Source of the DNA: Priestia megaterium
Lineage (GTDB): Bacteria > Bacillota > Bacilli > Bacillales > Bacillaceae_H
Direction: 5' to 3'
Length of the DNA: 64,000 nt
Assembly: GCF_023824195.1 (NCBI RefSeq)
Contig: NZ_CP085444.1
Coordinates: 50,001 to 114,000 of the forward strand
In this document: one piece after another, positions 18,905 through 27,817 of the stretch
Position numbering within the stretch: the stretch's first letter is position 1
Layout: each line of letters opens with the position of its first letter
Position numbers and translations under genes: made by a program
Notes under the pieces: model-generated
What the model was told of the DNA's origin: nothing
The model's input: the letters and a program-made list of their open reading frames with translations, nothing else
The model's database searches: none

Positions 18905-19432
18905 TTATAGGTTTTCAATAAAATTGAAATAATCTTGAGCACTTTTTTTTACTTCACTTGCAGAAGGTTTATATTCTGCTCCATAAAAAGCAAAGAATGA
19001 ACGATAATCTGCGTTGCAATATAGAACTGTGGTTTTAAACGGAACCAATACTTCTTCAAGTGTATATTGATACCTTCCATTATCACTATAGTCTTCTTTT
19101 TTAATCCCTGCAGACACAGCAAAAGCAACTTTACGATTCTTTAAATTATCTCCTGTTGAACCATAGGCCCATCCATAAGTTAAAACATCATCTATCCATT
19201 TTTTTAAAAGAGGTGGACAATTAAACCAGTATACAGGGAGCTGAAAAACTAGATTCCCATGAGATTTAACCAATTTTTGTTCTTTTTCCACGTCTATGTT
19301 GCCACTAGGGTAAACTTTATATAATTCGTGAATGGTATATTTTTCTGAATGTTTTTTGAGTTCTTCTACCCAGCTCTTATTAATAACTGATGTTTCTAAG
19401 CGTGGGTGTGTTACGATAACAAGAGTTTTCAA
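18905..19432 (-). CDS. NAD(P)H oxidoreductase, flavodoxin-2 family
   Basis: 175 aa. MKTLVIVTHPRLETSVINKSW is the N-terminal FMN/FAD-binding loop, and FQLPVYWFNCPPLLKKWIDDV is the central signature of KefF/YwrO/MdaB-like quinone reductases. A two-electron reduction of quinones is expected. Start ATG 19432 with AAGGAGGAAT. An operator-like repeat upstream and the neighbouring HxlR gene suggest induction by electrophiles. Confidence 0.85.
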   Translation of the reverse strand: MKTLVIVTHPRLETSVINKSWVEELKKHSEKYTIHELYKVYPSGNIDVEKEQKLVKSHGNLVFQLPVYWFNCPPLLKKWIDDVLTYGWAYGSTGDNLKNRKVAFAVSAGIKKEDYSDNGRYQYTLEEVLVPFKTTVLYCNADYRSFFAFYGAEYKPSASEVKKSAQDYFNFIENL

Positions 19433-19489
19433 AATTATTCCTCCTTAATATTAATTACATTTCGATTATAAAACCCCTACTACAGATGT

Positions 19490-19533
19490 GTAAGTACGCA
19501 CTTTTAGTACAGGTACTTACCTTTAGGTAAGTG
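19490..19533 (-). promoter_or_regulatory. HxlR-type operator region
   Basis: Repeated TACTTACC/GGTAAGT and AGTAC blocks, upstream of the oxidoreductase gene. They look like the TAGTAC-type half sites bound by DUF24 regulators. Confidence 0.5.
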
Positions 19534-19556
19534 TTTTTTACTGAGTAATCATTACA

Positions 19557-19594
19557 ATAACACCCCTAGAGTTACTAACTCTAGGGGTGTTATG
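19557..19594. terminator. Bidirectional hairpin
   Basis: Perfect 17-bp stem (ATAACACCCCTAGAGTT). It separates the oxidoreductase unit from the next gene. Confidence 0.6.
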
Positions 19595-19682
19595 CCATAG
19601 TCCTAGTAATGCACTGTATGAGAAGCAGAAATAAAACTGAATTGTATATAAACTAAAAATAAAGTGTCTTAATAGGAGGATT

Positions 19683-20295
19683 ATGATGAAGAATCATAAT
19701 ATGGCAATTGTACTAGTTCATAAAATATACGGAGTTAACGAACATATGAAATATATGAAGGAGATATTATCAAAATTAGGGATAGATATAGTATGTCCCA
19801 ATTTATTACATAAAAAAATTTCTTATTTGTATAGAGAAGAAGAATTTGCTTATGCAAAATTTCACTCAAAGTGTTGGATTTGAAAAGGGAGTTCAACAAA
19901 TTAATCAAGTCATAGTCGAACTAAAACAACAATATAGGAGATTCGGAGTCATTGGATTTAGTGTTGAAGCAACAATAGCATGGTTATGTGGTGAAAATAA
20001 GATATGTGACTTTGTAATAGGTTGTTACGGATCACGCATACGGAATTATGTAGATGTTGAGCCTACATGTCCTACATTACTTGTATTTGCAAATAAAGAA
20101 AAAGCATTCGATATTCATAAACTAGTAGACGTGTTAAAGAAAAAAAGATATTCGTTTTTGCAAGTGAAAAGTTTTGAAGGATCTCATGGATTTATGGATC
20201 CATTTTCAGATAATTACAAGAAACTGTCAGCTCATCTGGCTTTGCAACATATAAATGAATTTGTACAGAAGCAATTAAGTGAAAGCTTCCTATAA
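19683..20295 (+). pseudogene. Dienelactone hydrolase-like protein, frameshifted
   Basis: The first frame (19683-19883, MAIVLVHKIYGVNEHMK...) and the second (19846-20295, GFEKGVQQINQVIVELKQQYRRFGVIGFS...) are parts of one alpha/beta-hydrolase of the DLH family. The reading frame changes near GCAAAATTT at about 19856-19864. The nucleophile elbow reads GFSVEA instead of the usual GxSxG form, a second lesion. C-terminal GSHGFMDPF supplies the catalytic His. A sequencing indel could mimic the frameshift but not the elbow change. Confidence 0.75.
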
Positions 20296-20307
20296 AATTA
20301 TATTATG

Positions 20308-20335
20308 GTGCGACAAGATGTCGCTTATCGGAAAC
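20308..20335 (+). repeat. dif-like Xer site S2 (one arm degenerate)
   Basis: Arm GTGCGACAAGA (poor), centre TGTCGC, arm TTATCGGAAAC (good). Directly followed by a terminator hairpin. Confidence 0.45.
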
Positions 20336-20342
20336 AGTATAA

Positions 20343-20380
20343 AAAAGAGCCAAGACCTAAGGGGATGGCTCTTTTTGAGT
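20343..20380. terminator. Terminator between convergent genes
   Basis: AAAAAAGAGCCA pairs with TGGCTCTTTTT across AGACCTAAGGGGA. Confidence 0.75.
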
Positions 20381-20399
20381 AATTATATTTATTCATAGC

Positions 20400-21566
20400 T
20401 CAATGATGAAATACACGTATGCCTGAATGCGCCATGACCATTCCATATTCATTTGCCGCCTGTGTAACCTGTTCATCTCGTAAAGAATTGCCTGTTTGAA
20501 CCACATATTTAACGCCACTCTGAGCCGCACGATCTATATTATCACGAAACGGTAAAAAAGCATCAGATGCATAAGAAACGTCTTTTAATCTTTTTAGCCA
20601 TTCTTGTTTTTCACTCTTACTTAGCCTAGCAGGGACCTCTTCAAAACATCTTTTCCATTGTTCATTTTCTACCTCAGTAATATCATCATTCAACCATCCA
20701 TCAATTGCATTATTCACTTCTACACGAGAAATGCCTTCTCTGAACTTCATGTTAAGGGCTCTTGGATGTTGTCTTAACCACCATTTATCAGCTTTTTCAG
20801 CTGCCAACCTCGTACAATGAATACGGGACTGCTGTCCAGCACCAATTCCAATTGTTTGACCATCTAATGCGAAACAAATGGAGTTTGATTGTGTATATTT
20901 TAATGTAATAAGAGCAACAAGAAGGTCTCTCTTTGCATTATCAGGCATAACAGATTGAGTCGTAACAATATGATTAAAAACTTCTTTCCCAATCTGTACC
21001 TCATTTCTTTCTTGTTCTAAAGTAATTCCAAATACCGTTCTTTTTTCAATTGGATCAGGCACATAGTTTGGATCAATCTCTAAGATTAAATATTTTCCTT
21101 TCTTTTTCTGCTTTAAAATCTCTAGTGCTTCTTGAGTGTAGCTTGGTGCAACAATCATATCAGAAACCTCTGTTTTGAGGAGATTAGCTGCAGTTATATC
21201 CACTTCATCACTAAAAGCAGCACAATCTCCAAACGAAGACATCCTATCTGTTCCACGCGCTCTTACATAAGCAATAGCTAAAGGAGAAAGGTCTGCCTCT
21301 TCAATAAAATAAGATTCAGCAAGTGTTTCATTTAGTGGAGAATATACAGCAGCACCTGCTGGACTTACATGTTTAAAAGACGCTGCTGCAGGTTGACTAG
21401 TGGCTTGTCGAAGCTCTCGAACCAATTGAAAAGCATTTAATGCATCTAGAAAGTTAATATAACTAGCTTCTCCGTTTAAGATTTTAATAGGTGTGTTTTC
21501 TGCATTGTAAACTTTAGCTTTACCTTGATTTGGATTCATTCCGTACCGTAAACCAATCTCTTTCAT
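20400..21566 (-). CDS. Stand-alone AICAR transformylase (PurH C-domain homologue)
   Basis: 388 aa, corresponding to the formyltransferase half of PurH without the IMP cyclohydrolase domain. LRYGMNPNQGKAKVY and FKHVSPAGAAVYSPL (with the catalytic Lys-His) are at the N-terminus, then YVRARGTDRMSSFGDCAAFSDEVD, LKYTQSNSI and GAGQQSRIHCTRLA. The enzyme would transfer formyl from 10-formyl-THF to AICAR (ZMP). A ZTP riboswitch and terminator precede it, so it should be made when folate is short and ZMP accumulates. As an extra copy in an accessory cassette it could give tolerance to antifolates; that is inference. Confidence 0.88.
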   Translation of the reverse strand: MKEIGLRYGMNPNQGKAKVYNAENTPIKILNGEASYINFLDALNAFQLVRELRQATSQPAAASFKHVSPAGAAVYSPLNETLAESYFIEEADLSPLAIAYVRARGTDRMSSFGDCAAFSDEVDITAANLLKTEVSDMIVAPSYTQEALEILKQKKKGKYLILEIDPNYVPDPIEKRTVFGITLEQERNEVQIGKEVFNHIVTTQSVMPDNAKRDLLVALITLKYTQSNSICFALDGQTIGIGAGQQSRIHCTRLAAEKADKWWLRQHPRALNMKFREGISRVEVNNAIDGWLNDDITEVENEQWKRCFEEVPARLSKSEKQEWLKRLKDVSYASDAFLPFRDNIDRAAQSGVKYVVQTGNSLRDEQVTQAANEYGMVMAHSGIRVFHH

Positions 21567-21588
21567 TTAAAAAATCCCCTTTCTAAAT

Positions 21589-21618
21589 AAAAAAGTATTT
21601 GAACTCATGTTCAAATAC
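21589..21618 (-). terminator. Riboswitch expression-platform terminator
   Basis: GTATTTGAAC pairs with GTTCAAATAC, followed by TTTTTTA on the minus strand, directly after the ZTP aptamer. Confidence 0.88.
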
Positions 21619-21620
21619 AT

Positions 21621-21692
21621 TGCCCAGGCGTACGGCCGTTATCTATGTGCTTCCTCATGGTCCTCCATGTTTACGCCAGTAACACATAGTCT
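21621..21692 (-). ncRNA. ZTP (pfl) riboswitch
   Basis: On the minus strand the aptamer reads ACTGGCG...(GGA loop)...GGCCGTACGCCTGGGC, the two hallmark blocks of the pfl/ZTP riboswitch. An outer helix, CTATGTG/CACATAG, is also present. It is followed by an intrinsic terminator and then the AICAR transformylase gene, a textbook context. Confidence 0.9.
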
Positions 21693-22144
21693 GTTTTATA
21701 AGAAAATTTTACATAATAATATTAATTTTAACAATACATTTAGCCGAATTTTTCTTTTTAGTTGTATATGATATACAGATCTCCCTCTATAAATTGAGTA
21801 ATATCAAGGGTTTATAGGGGGGAAATAAAATATAAAAAATTTTTTTATGTCCATTTCTAACCTTATATTTTCATTTTTATAAGAAACTGGTACTAAGGGG
21901 AATAGCTTCGCTATTCTTTTTCCATTATTTTAAAAAAAGATGGAGACATACATATAGTCGCACAATGGATCTCTATGTGCCTCATAGCGATGAAACCTCC
22001 CATGTCTCTCAGCGTCTTAGCGCCTACATTCCTTCGTTCAATCTGTCTATGAGATAGAGTTTGGTAATGCTAGTTTGCAAGGTCGAATGCCTGGAAAAAT
22101 GCTTTATCCCAAATACTCCGTGCTTCATTTCTAATGGACAAAGG
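21693..22144. other. Intergenic region: riboswitch promoter and IS non-coding end
   Basis: 21693-21850 holds the riboswitch promoter and a lone GTATATGATATAC palindrome (21764-21776), like that beside some dif-like sites. From about 21890 to 22144 the sequence is GC-richer and structured. It is probably the non-coding 3' part of the IS110 element, where IS1111-type elements encode their guide RNA. Boundaries not determined. Confidence 0.4.
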
Positions 22145-23431
22145 TTAAGCTCCTAGAGCTAAAGAAAGATGGGGAATATCTCGTATCATTCGCTCTTCAT
22201 CAAATGGACATTGTTTCTGACCTACAGTATGTAGAACACGAACTAACTTCCCACAAAGTACAATCAGTGATTGTTTCTTACGTAAAGGGTTTTCTTGTCT
22301 CGTTGTATAGTACTGATGCAGAGCCTTAAAGGCTCGATTATGTCGAACAAGGGGCATAACAGTCCGAAAGAGCAAAGCCCTCAATTTAGCCCTTCCTCGT
22401 TTGGTAATTCGTGTTTGTCCTTTATGCTTTCCTGAGCTGGATTCTCGCAAATTTAATCCCGCGTATTTTAAGATTTGGCGTGGATTTTCAAAGTTTTTAA
22501 TATCACCTAACTCAGAATAAAGTTCAATAACAGTTACCATCCCAACACCAGGTACAGTCAGCATTTCAGCAATACCCGGCAGGGTCAGCACAAGGTCTTC
22601 CAATTGTTTTTCTAATGCATGTAGTTCTTCTTTAAGCATCTTATATCGTTTGATATTTGTGGCTATTTCTCGTTGTGCCATCTGTAGTCCAACCGTTAAT
22701 CCTACTGAACGTCCAGCAGCCTCTTGAAGTCGCTGTATTCGTTTATGGTTTGGGCGTTGTACGCCTCCGTACGTGGACCATATTTCTGCCACCCTTTCGG
22801 GTGTTGTTTGATTAAGTTGAACTGGAAGAGGAATATGTTCTAGCGTGGCCAACGCCATCTTTCCACTCCAGTCTTTAAAAACGGTTAAAAACTCTGGAAA
22901 ATACTTATCTAGCCAATTATGAATCCGTCCTTGTAGAGCCTGTAAATCACCTACAATTTGGTTTCTAATTGTAATTCCTGCCTTTACTTCTGCATCTTGA
23001 TCCATTGGTAAGCGAGGATAAGAAAATCGACCATCTTTTATCAGTTGAGCGATAACTCTAGCATCCTTGATATCATTTTTCGTTGGAGAGTTATCGTCAA
23101 GTTCTTTACTTCGCTTAACGTGCAGAGGATTAACGACTCCGAAGGAGACAAGTCTCTCCTTTAGTGTATAGGCTAGATTTAACCAGTAATGACCGGTAGG
23201 TTCCATACCAACTAGAACATCGGCTTTCTCATGTTTGTGTTGCATCTCTTCCAACCAGGCAAAGAACGCATCAAATCCTTCTTTTGTATTCGTGAAGGTT
23301 AGAGCTTTTCCAAGGATCTTTCCACGATCATCTTGTGCCCGAGCAACATGCTTAAATTTAGCAATATCTACCCCGACAATCAGTGTATGGGGTGTAACTT
23401 GATTTAACTTTTCGTTTTGAGTACAATTCAT
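22145..23431 (-). mobile_element. IS110-family transposase (IS element)
   Basis: 428-aa DEDD recombinase. The N-terminal RuvC-like domain shows VGVDIAKFKH, VGMEPTGHYWLNLA and TKNDIKDARVIAQLI, with acidic catalytic residues. The C-terminal transposase_20 domain shows LTVPGVGMVTVIELYSELGD, KNFENPRQILKYAGLN and the conserved Ser region ESSSGKHKGQTRITKRG. Start ATG 23431 behind AAGGAGG. The frame is intact. Elements of this family move with a structured non-coding RNA from one end; a 250-bp non-coding stretch lies downstream. It interrupts a cassette between the AICAR transformylase and SMR genes. Confidence 0.9.
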
Positions 23432-23578
23432 AAGAGTCCTCCTTGAATGATGAATTGAAGTCATGGCCATGACCTTCTGCATCATATCAAGGGGGATTTT
23501 TTATCTCGACGCTTTTTACTTATTTTAAATATTTAATTATCATTCAAACTACTTAAAAATCTTATAATCATTTTCCTT

Positions 23579-23607
23579 TTGACACTTTCTTGAAGTTGAA
23601 ATATAAT
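23579..23607 (+). promoter_or_regulatory. SigA promoter of the SMR operon
   Basis: TTGACA (23579-23584), a 17-bp spacer and TATAAT (23602-23607): a perfect consensus promoter. Confidence 0.85.
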
Positions 23608-23625
23608 GAATGACAGTCAGTCATT
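23605..23625. promoter_or_regulatory. TetR-like operator
   Basis: Imperfect palindrome of AATGA/TCATT and GACTGAC-type half sites, overlapping the -10 box. It suggests repression by a TetR-family protein encoded elsewhere; no regulator gene is adjacent. Confidence 0.6.
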
Positions 23626-23644
23626 TTTTTAGGGAGTGAGTAAA

Positions 23645-23971
23645 ATGAAATGGTTATTGGTCGTCATTGCTGGGATTTTAGAAGTTTTGTGGGCTTCAGG
23701 TCTTAAGTATGCCACTACACTTTTAGAATGGATTATTACCTTTGTTTTAATTTTAGTAAGCTGTATTCTACTAATTTATTCATATAAAAAGATTCCAGTT
23801 GCTGCAGCCTATACTGTATTTGTAGGCATCGGAACGGCAGGGACTTATCTTATGGGGGTCTACCTAGGCGAGCCTTTCTCTATTACACAAATCATCTTTT
23901 TATTAATTTTACTAACTGGAATTGTTGGAATGAAAACATTTACTAAGGAAAACGGGAGCAGGAGTGAATAA
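23645..23971 (+). CDS. SMR-family multidrug exporter subunit 1
   Basis: About 108 aa, four helices. The membrane-embedded Glu of EmrE is in VIAGILEVLWASGLKYA, and PVAAAYTVFVGIGTAGTYL is the family signature. The start at ATG 23645 is favoured by GGGAG; a GTG 9 nt upstream is possible. It pairs with the next gene (3-bp gap). Such EbrAB/YkkCD/YvdSR pairs form heterodimeric drug or guanidinium exporters. Confidence 0.88.
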   Translation: MKWLLVVIAGILEVLWASGLKYATTLLEWIITFVLILVSCILLIYSYKKIPVAAAYTVFVGIGTAGTYLMGVYLGEPFSITQIIFLLILLTGIVGMKTFTKENGSRSE

Positions 23972-23973
23972 TA

Positions 23974-24288
23974 ATGGCTTGGGCATTATTAATATTAGCT
24001 GGTATTGAAGAAGTTATTGCTACAATTGCGATGAAGTATATGGATGGTCTCAAAAAGAAGGGGCCATTGTGCGTTATGATCATTGGTTTCGCTTTTTCTT
24101 TTTATTGTTTATCTAATGCTATGCGCGTACTTCCTGCTGGGGTCGCTTATGGAGTATGGACAGGTGTTGGGAGTGTAGGGATTACTTTAACAGGCATCTT
24201 ATGGTTTAAAGAAAAATTAGGGATTTACCAACTTATATCTCTTTGTTTTATCCTAATAGGAGTTATTGGTCTAAAAATGGCTAGTTAA
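23974..24288 (+). CDS. SMR-family multidrug exporter subunit 2
   Basis: 104 aa, four helices, with LAGIEEVIATIAMKYMDG carrying the Glu and VLPAGVAYGVWTGVGSVGITL the signature. Starts 3 bp after subunit 1, so the two are made together and probably assemble as an antiparallel heterodimer. Ligand unknown; there is no guanidine riboswitch upstream. Confidence 0.88.
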   Translation: MAWALLILAGIEEVIATIAMKYMDGLKKKGPLCVMIIGFAFSFYCLSNAMRVLPAGVAYGVWTGVGSVGITLTGILWFKEKLGIYQLISLCFILIGVIGLKMAS

Positions 24289-24395
24289 TCATTAAGGTAG
24301 ATTTCATAATGAAATTCAATATTTCATCTCATTTGAAGATTGCTTATAAAATAAAAAACTAAATTAGAACTGAATAAATTTCTAATTGGGTTTTT

Positions 24396-24423
24396 ATTTT
24401 ACATAATGCATTTTATCAGAAGT
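24396..24423 (+). repeat. dif-like Xer site S3
   Basis: Arm ATTTTACATAA, centre TGCATT, arm TTATCAGAAGT. The first arm directly follows the T run of the SMR terminator (TTCTAATT stem). Confidence 0.7.
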
Positions 24424-24519
24424 TGTTTGACGTGAGCCAAATTCATGTCTCCCCCGTCCTCAGGTGAGAGAGACATGAATGTATAACCCCATCTATTTTT
24501 CACTATTTAGAATTACAGA

Positions 24520-24906
24520 TTATTTCATATAAATTACTACAAGCATCCATAAAGCTAAAACACCAAGGATAGCAAGTACTATACGCGTAGATAGTATCCG
24601 TACTTCAAAGTCAGTTTTCTTGGATGGTTCAGGATATGCAATTACGTAAATTCCCTTTAGTAGTGCGAGCCATCCAATGAGTGCAATGAATCCCTGCCAG
24701 TTGAGTGTCCACACATTATGCAGGATAACAGTTCCTAATCCTAGAAAAATAGATAGCAAGCCATATATAATCCCAAATCCTCTGTCTTCAACCACTAATT
24801 TTTTCAGCTCACGTAGTACCGATGGACGTATGAAAAGTATTCCCGATATGATAACCGTAGTCCCCCCCCCAAATAGCCCCAAAAAGGTACTTGCTTGCAT
24901 TATCAT
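24520..24906 (-). CDS. Hypothetical membrane protein, 128 aa
   Basis: Four hydrophobic segments, about residues 7-26, 46-63, 69-88 and 106-125. Near its N-terminus FGGGTTV is encoded across an uninterrupted run of nine G, a possible slippage tract. Ribosome site AAGGAGTGAG; the ATG at 24906 or 24900 may be used. No family recognised. Confidence 0.6.
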   Translation of the reverse strand: MIMQASTFLGLFGGGTTVIISGILFIRPSVLRELKKLVVEDRGFGIIYGLLSIFLGLGTVILHNVWTLNWQGFIALIGWLALLKGIYVIAYPEPSKKTDFEVRILSTRIVLAILGVLALWMLVVIYMK

Positions 24907-25109
24907 CTCACTCCTTTCAATTGTATTTATATTTCAGGTATTCCTCCTTTAGAATTGTTCGTACAACTTATATTATGTCTACAAGGGTTCTCTAAGGAAC
25001 ATTTTTTGAATAGAAGCTATTATTTTTACCTAAGGCAATTTTTATAGCATAAAGAAACATTTATTGGATAGAATGATAACAAATATGATTATAATGAGAG
25101 TGTATAAGT

Positions 25110-25457
25110 ATGAGTTATTTTTATAGTGCCACCTTTTTATTTTCTGGTTTGTTTCTAATAAACATGTTATTTTCGTATCAAAACAAGCATATTGATCCAG
25201 CCTTTTGGGCGACTTTAAAGTATCAAATTTTTGCCTTTCCATTATTTTTAACAGCCAATATGCTAATCGGATACGGCATCAAATTTGGATTTAAAGCAAT
25301 TCAGAATTTAACATTTGTTTTAGTTACGTCTAAAGGAATAGAGATAGTGATTTCAGTATTGATGGGCTATCTATTTTTCAAAGAGGTTCCTACTTGGAAA
25401 ACACTATTGGGATTTTTTATTATGATTGTAGGGATTATTATTTCGAAAATAAAATAG
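25110..25457 (+). CDS. Small DMT/EamA-like membrane protein, 115 aa
   Basis: Four hydrophobic helices. The C-terminal part (VISVLMGYLFFKEVPTWKTLLGFFIMIVGIIISKIK) matches the end of an EamA domain, and YQNKHIDPAFWATLKYQ resembles its middle. Length is about one EamA half, like SMR-sized DMT proteins. The ribosome site is weak. A terminator follows. Transport role likely but substrate unknown. Confidence 0.6.
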   Translation: MSYFYSATFLFSGLFLINMLFSYQNKHIDPAFWATLKYQIFAFPLFLTANMLIGYGIKFGFKAIQNLTFVLVTSKGIEIVISVLMGYLFFKEVPTWKTLLGFFIMIVGIIISKIK

Positions 25458-25458
25458 A

Positions 25459-25496
25459 ACCTTCAAAGTTTTAGAAGGTTCTATTTTTAATTTTAA
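25459..25496 (+). terminator. Intrinsic terminator
   Basis: AGAACCTTC pairs with GAAGGTTCT, followed by ATTTTTA. Confidence 0.8.
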
Positions 25497-25541
25497 AGTA
25501 ATAAACAACTTTCTGTTTGGAGAACGTTACAATAAAGTCCT

Positions 25542-25569
25542 AGTTACCATAATGTGATTTATCGGCATT
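25542..25569 (+). repeat. dif-like Xer site S4
   Basis: Arm AGTTACCATAA, centre TGTGAT, arm TTATCGGCATT. Confidence 0.7.
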
Positions 25570-25742
25570 CAAGGTATCAGTAAGCTTGCTTTATTATTCA
25601 TAAAAAAATATGTATGTGTGCGTTAACTACAACTTCTAGTGAGAGCCTAAAAAACTATGACATCTTTGTTAACAACAAGGTCTTTCTTCTCCTAATCTCG
25701 AAATAATTCATTTGTAGAAATAAATGGAAAAGGGGAAATCTT

Positions 25743-27209
25743 ATGCAAAAAGTAAAATCTTCTCTTATAGGTCGCCTACGTGATTATACAAAGGAGATGA
25801 TGAAAGATCTAAGTGTGCCAGGGGCAGCAGTGGCAATCATAAAAGATGGAGAAATTATTCTTTCTGAAGGGTTTGGATACCGTGACATTGAAAATGAAAA
25901 ATCAGTTACACCAAGTACACTGTTTGCAATTGGTTCATCCACAAAAGCTTTTGGGACGCTTTCTCTAAGTTTACTTGCCCAGCAACAAAAGTTTAATTGG
26001 GATAAATCTGTTCAAACTTATATTCCTACTTTTTCACTCCATAATCCTCTAGTAAGCTCACAAATTACAGCTCGTGATATGGCCTCTCATCGTTCTGGTG
26101 TTAGTCGTCATGAACTGCTATGGTATGGATCTTCATTAACAAGAAAAAACATTGCGGAAAAAATCCAACATTTGGAGCTAGATGCACCATTTCGTACAAC
26201 CTTTTTATATAATAATTTAATGTATGCAACCATTAGCTATATGGTAGAAGAAATTACAAATCAAACATGGGAACAGTATGTAACCGAACATATTCTGCAA
26301 CCTCTTCGTATGGAAGGTACAAATTTCTCGGTTACTACTTCGCAAGAAGATGATGATCACGCACTTCCATACATTGAAAAAAACGATGATATAGTCAAAG
26401 TTCCATTTCGTAACATCGATACAGTTGGCGCTGCAGGATGCATAAACTCAAATATAGAAGATATGTCTAAATGGATTCTATTCCATTTAAATCAAGGAAA
26501 AGTGGGCGAACATGAACTTATTACACCGGATATGTTACAGCAGATGTATCAACCGCATATCCCAATTCCAGATGAACCACTTTTATCCACATTAGAAACA
26601 ACACTAAATTGCTATGGACTTGGCTGGTTTATTAGTGCATATCGGGGTTATAAAGTAATCCATCATGGTGGGAATATTGATGGATTTTCAGCACTCGTAT
26701 CTTTTATACCAGAGGAAAATATCGGACTTGTTATATTAACAAACACTGGAACAACGTTATTACCATCTTACCTTGCGAATCAAATTTATGATGAGCTTCT
26801 GGGGTTAGATGCAATTGACTGGCATAAAAGAGCTATAGAAGATACAGCTAAATTTAAAGAAATGATGAAAGAATTAGATAAGCCTCTTCCACAAGTAAAA
26901 GAGACAACCCTTACACATGCAGTAGAAGAATATACAGGGATATTTGAGCATCCTGCATATGGGAAAATGGAAGTGTATAAACAAAACGATACGTTATATT
27001 TAAAGTGGGAATCAGTTAATATAGAGATGAAACATCATCATTACAATGTGTACACGACAAAGTGGAATCTTTCTCATACGGAAATGAATGTGTTAATTGC
27101 CTATGAGATGGACGTAGAGGGGAAATTATCACAGTTTAAATTGCATTTACCACCAATGTTGAGTACAAAGCCAATTGTATTTAGTAAACTCACAGATAGG
27201 ATTTTATAA
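25743..27209 (+). CDS. Class C beta-lactamase-like serine hydrolase (S12 family)
   Basis: 488 aa. The catalytic SxxK is in IGSSTKAFG at about residue 63, the YxN in LYNNLMYATI at about residue 155, and HHGGNIDGF is the third motif. An extra C-terminal domain of about 130 residues (after LLGLDAID) matches the DUF3471-type lipocalin-like tail. No signal peptide, so it is probably cytoplasmic. Such proteins are esterases or D-amino-peptide hydrolases more often than true beta-lactamases. Ribosome site AAAAGGGGAAA. It is the only gene between sites S4 and S5. Confidence 0.85.
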   Translation: MQKVKSSLIGRLRDYTKEMMKDLSVPGAAVAIIKDGEIILSEGFGYRDIENEKSVTPSTLFAIGSSTKAFGTLSLSLLAQQQKFNWDKSVQTYIPTFSLHNPLVSSQITARDMASHRSGVSRHELLWYGSSLTRKNIAEKIQHLELDAPFRTTFLYNNLMYATISYMVEEITNQTWEQYVTEHILQPLRMEGTNFSVTTSQEDDDHALPYIEKNDDIVKVPFRNIDTVGAAGCINSNIEDMSKWILFHLNQGKVGEHELITPDMLQQMYQPHIPIPDEPLLSTLETTLNCYGLGWFISAYRGYKVIHHGGNIDGFSALVSFIPEENIGLVILTNTGTTLLPSYLANQIYDELLGLDAIDWHKRAIEDTAKFKEMMKELDKPLPQVKETTLTHAVEEYTGIFEHPAYGKMEVYKQNDTLYLKWESVNIEMKHHHYNVYTTKWNLSHTEMNVLIAYEMDVEGKLSQFKLHLPPMLSTKPIVFSKLTDRIL

Positions 27210-27371
27210 AATTAAACATAAAAATTACTACTTAAAATAATGAAAAAAGTATTAGACGAGACGCACCTTCTCGCTTAATACTTTTTACTTTTTTATTCAT
27301 ATATCTCACTAAATGGTGATGTTCAACATACCTTTTCAGAACTTTTTTCTTGGAAGATTGGTAACATATTC

Positions 27372-27399
27372 CGTTTACATAAAGCGTATTATAAGAAGT
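27372..27399 (+). repeat. dif-like Xer site S5
   Basis: Arm CGTTTACATAA, centre AGCGTA, arm TTATAAGAAGT. The first arm matches the B. subtilis dif arm GTTTACATAA exactly over ten bases. Confidence 0.7.
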
Positions 27400-27624
27400 A
27401 AGATAATAAAAAAAGCAACTGTTTGGAACGAAAGAAACATATTCCACTATGTAATCTTTCAACAGTTACTCAACATTAATTTTCAGAATAACTCAACTAT
27501 AATGAAAGTGCTTACACAAATCAAGCTTTATTTTTATATAATAATTAATATTAATTTGAGCAACCTACTCAAAATGGATGAATCATCACCTTAAAAATAG
27601 TTATATGTATGTATATCAGAAAAA

Positions 27625-27655
27625 ACAACTGAACGGACCCAGTTGTTTTTTCTGT
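27625..27655. terminator. Intrinsic terminator
   Basis: AAAAAACAACTG pairs with CAGTTGTTTTTT. Confidence 0.8.
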
Positions 27656-27684
27656 TTTTCAAGCTAAATACGTTATACATACTT

Positions 27685-27712
27685 AGTTAACCTAAAATAC
27701 ATTACCGGTAGG
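27685..27712 (+). repeat. dif-like Xer site S6
   Basis: Arm AGTTAACCTAA, centre AATACA, arm TTACCGGTAGG. TATACAT accessory motif just upstream. Confidence 0.65.
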
Positions 27713-27817
27713 AATAAATATAAAGGGCACGTGAGAAAAATGTACATCATTACAAGAATAATATTTTTAAGTCTCTTCTTCTTAAACAGTGTTAAAGACC
27801 CTAATTACATCAAAAAA

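Larger units (their letters stand above)
27210..27817. other. Intergenic region with two dif-like sites
   Basis: Contains a bidirectional terminator (AAAAAGTATTA arms, 27243-27290), site S5, a second terminator (27625-27655) and site S6. No credible gene: S5-S6 brackets a segment of about 285 bp that appears empty. Confidence 0.5.

Noticed and set aside
21706..21733. ATTTTACATAA followed by TAATAT and TAATTTTAACA as a further dif-like site
   Set aside because: First arm is perfect but the second arm shows almost no agreement; probably chance in AT-rich DNA.
23645..24288. Guanidine riboswitch control of the SMR pair
   Set aside because: The upstream 150 bp contain only a consensus promoter and a TetR-like operator; no aptamer motifs.
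25743..27209. True beta-lactamase resistance gene
   Set aside because: No signal peptide and a DUF3471-like tail; better described as a generic S12 serine hydrolase.
27313..27594. 93-aa ORF between S5 and S6
   Set aside because: No ribosome site, biased low-complexity composition, and it spans site S5; treated as non-coding.
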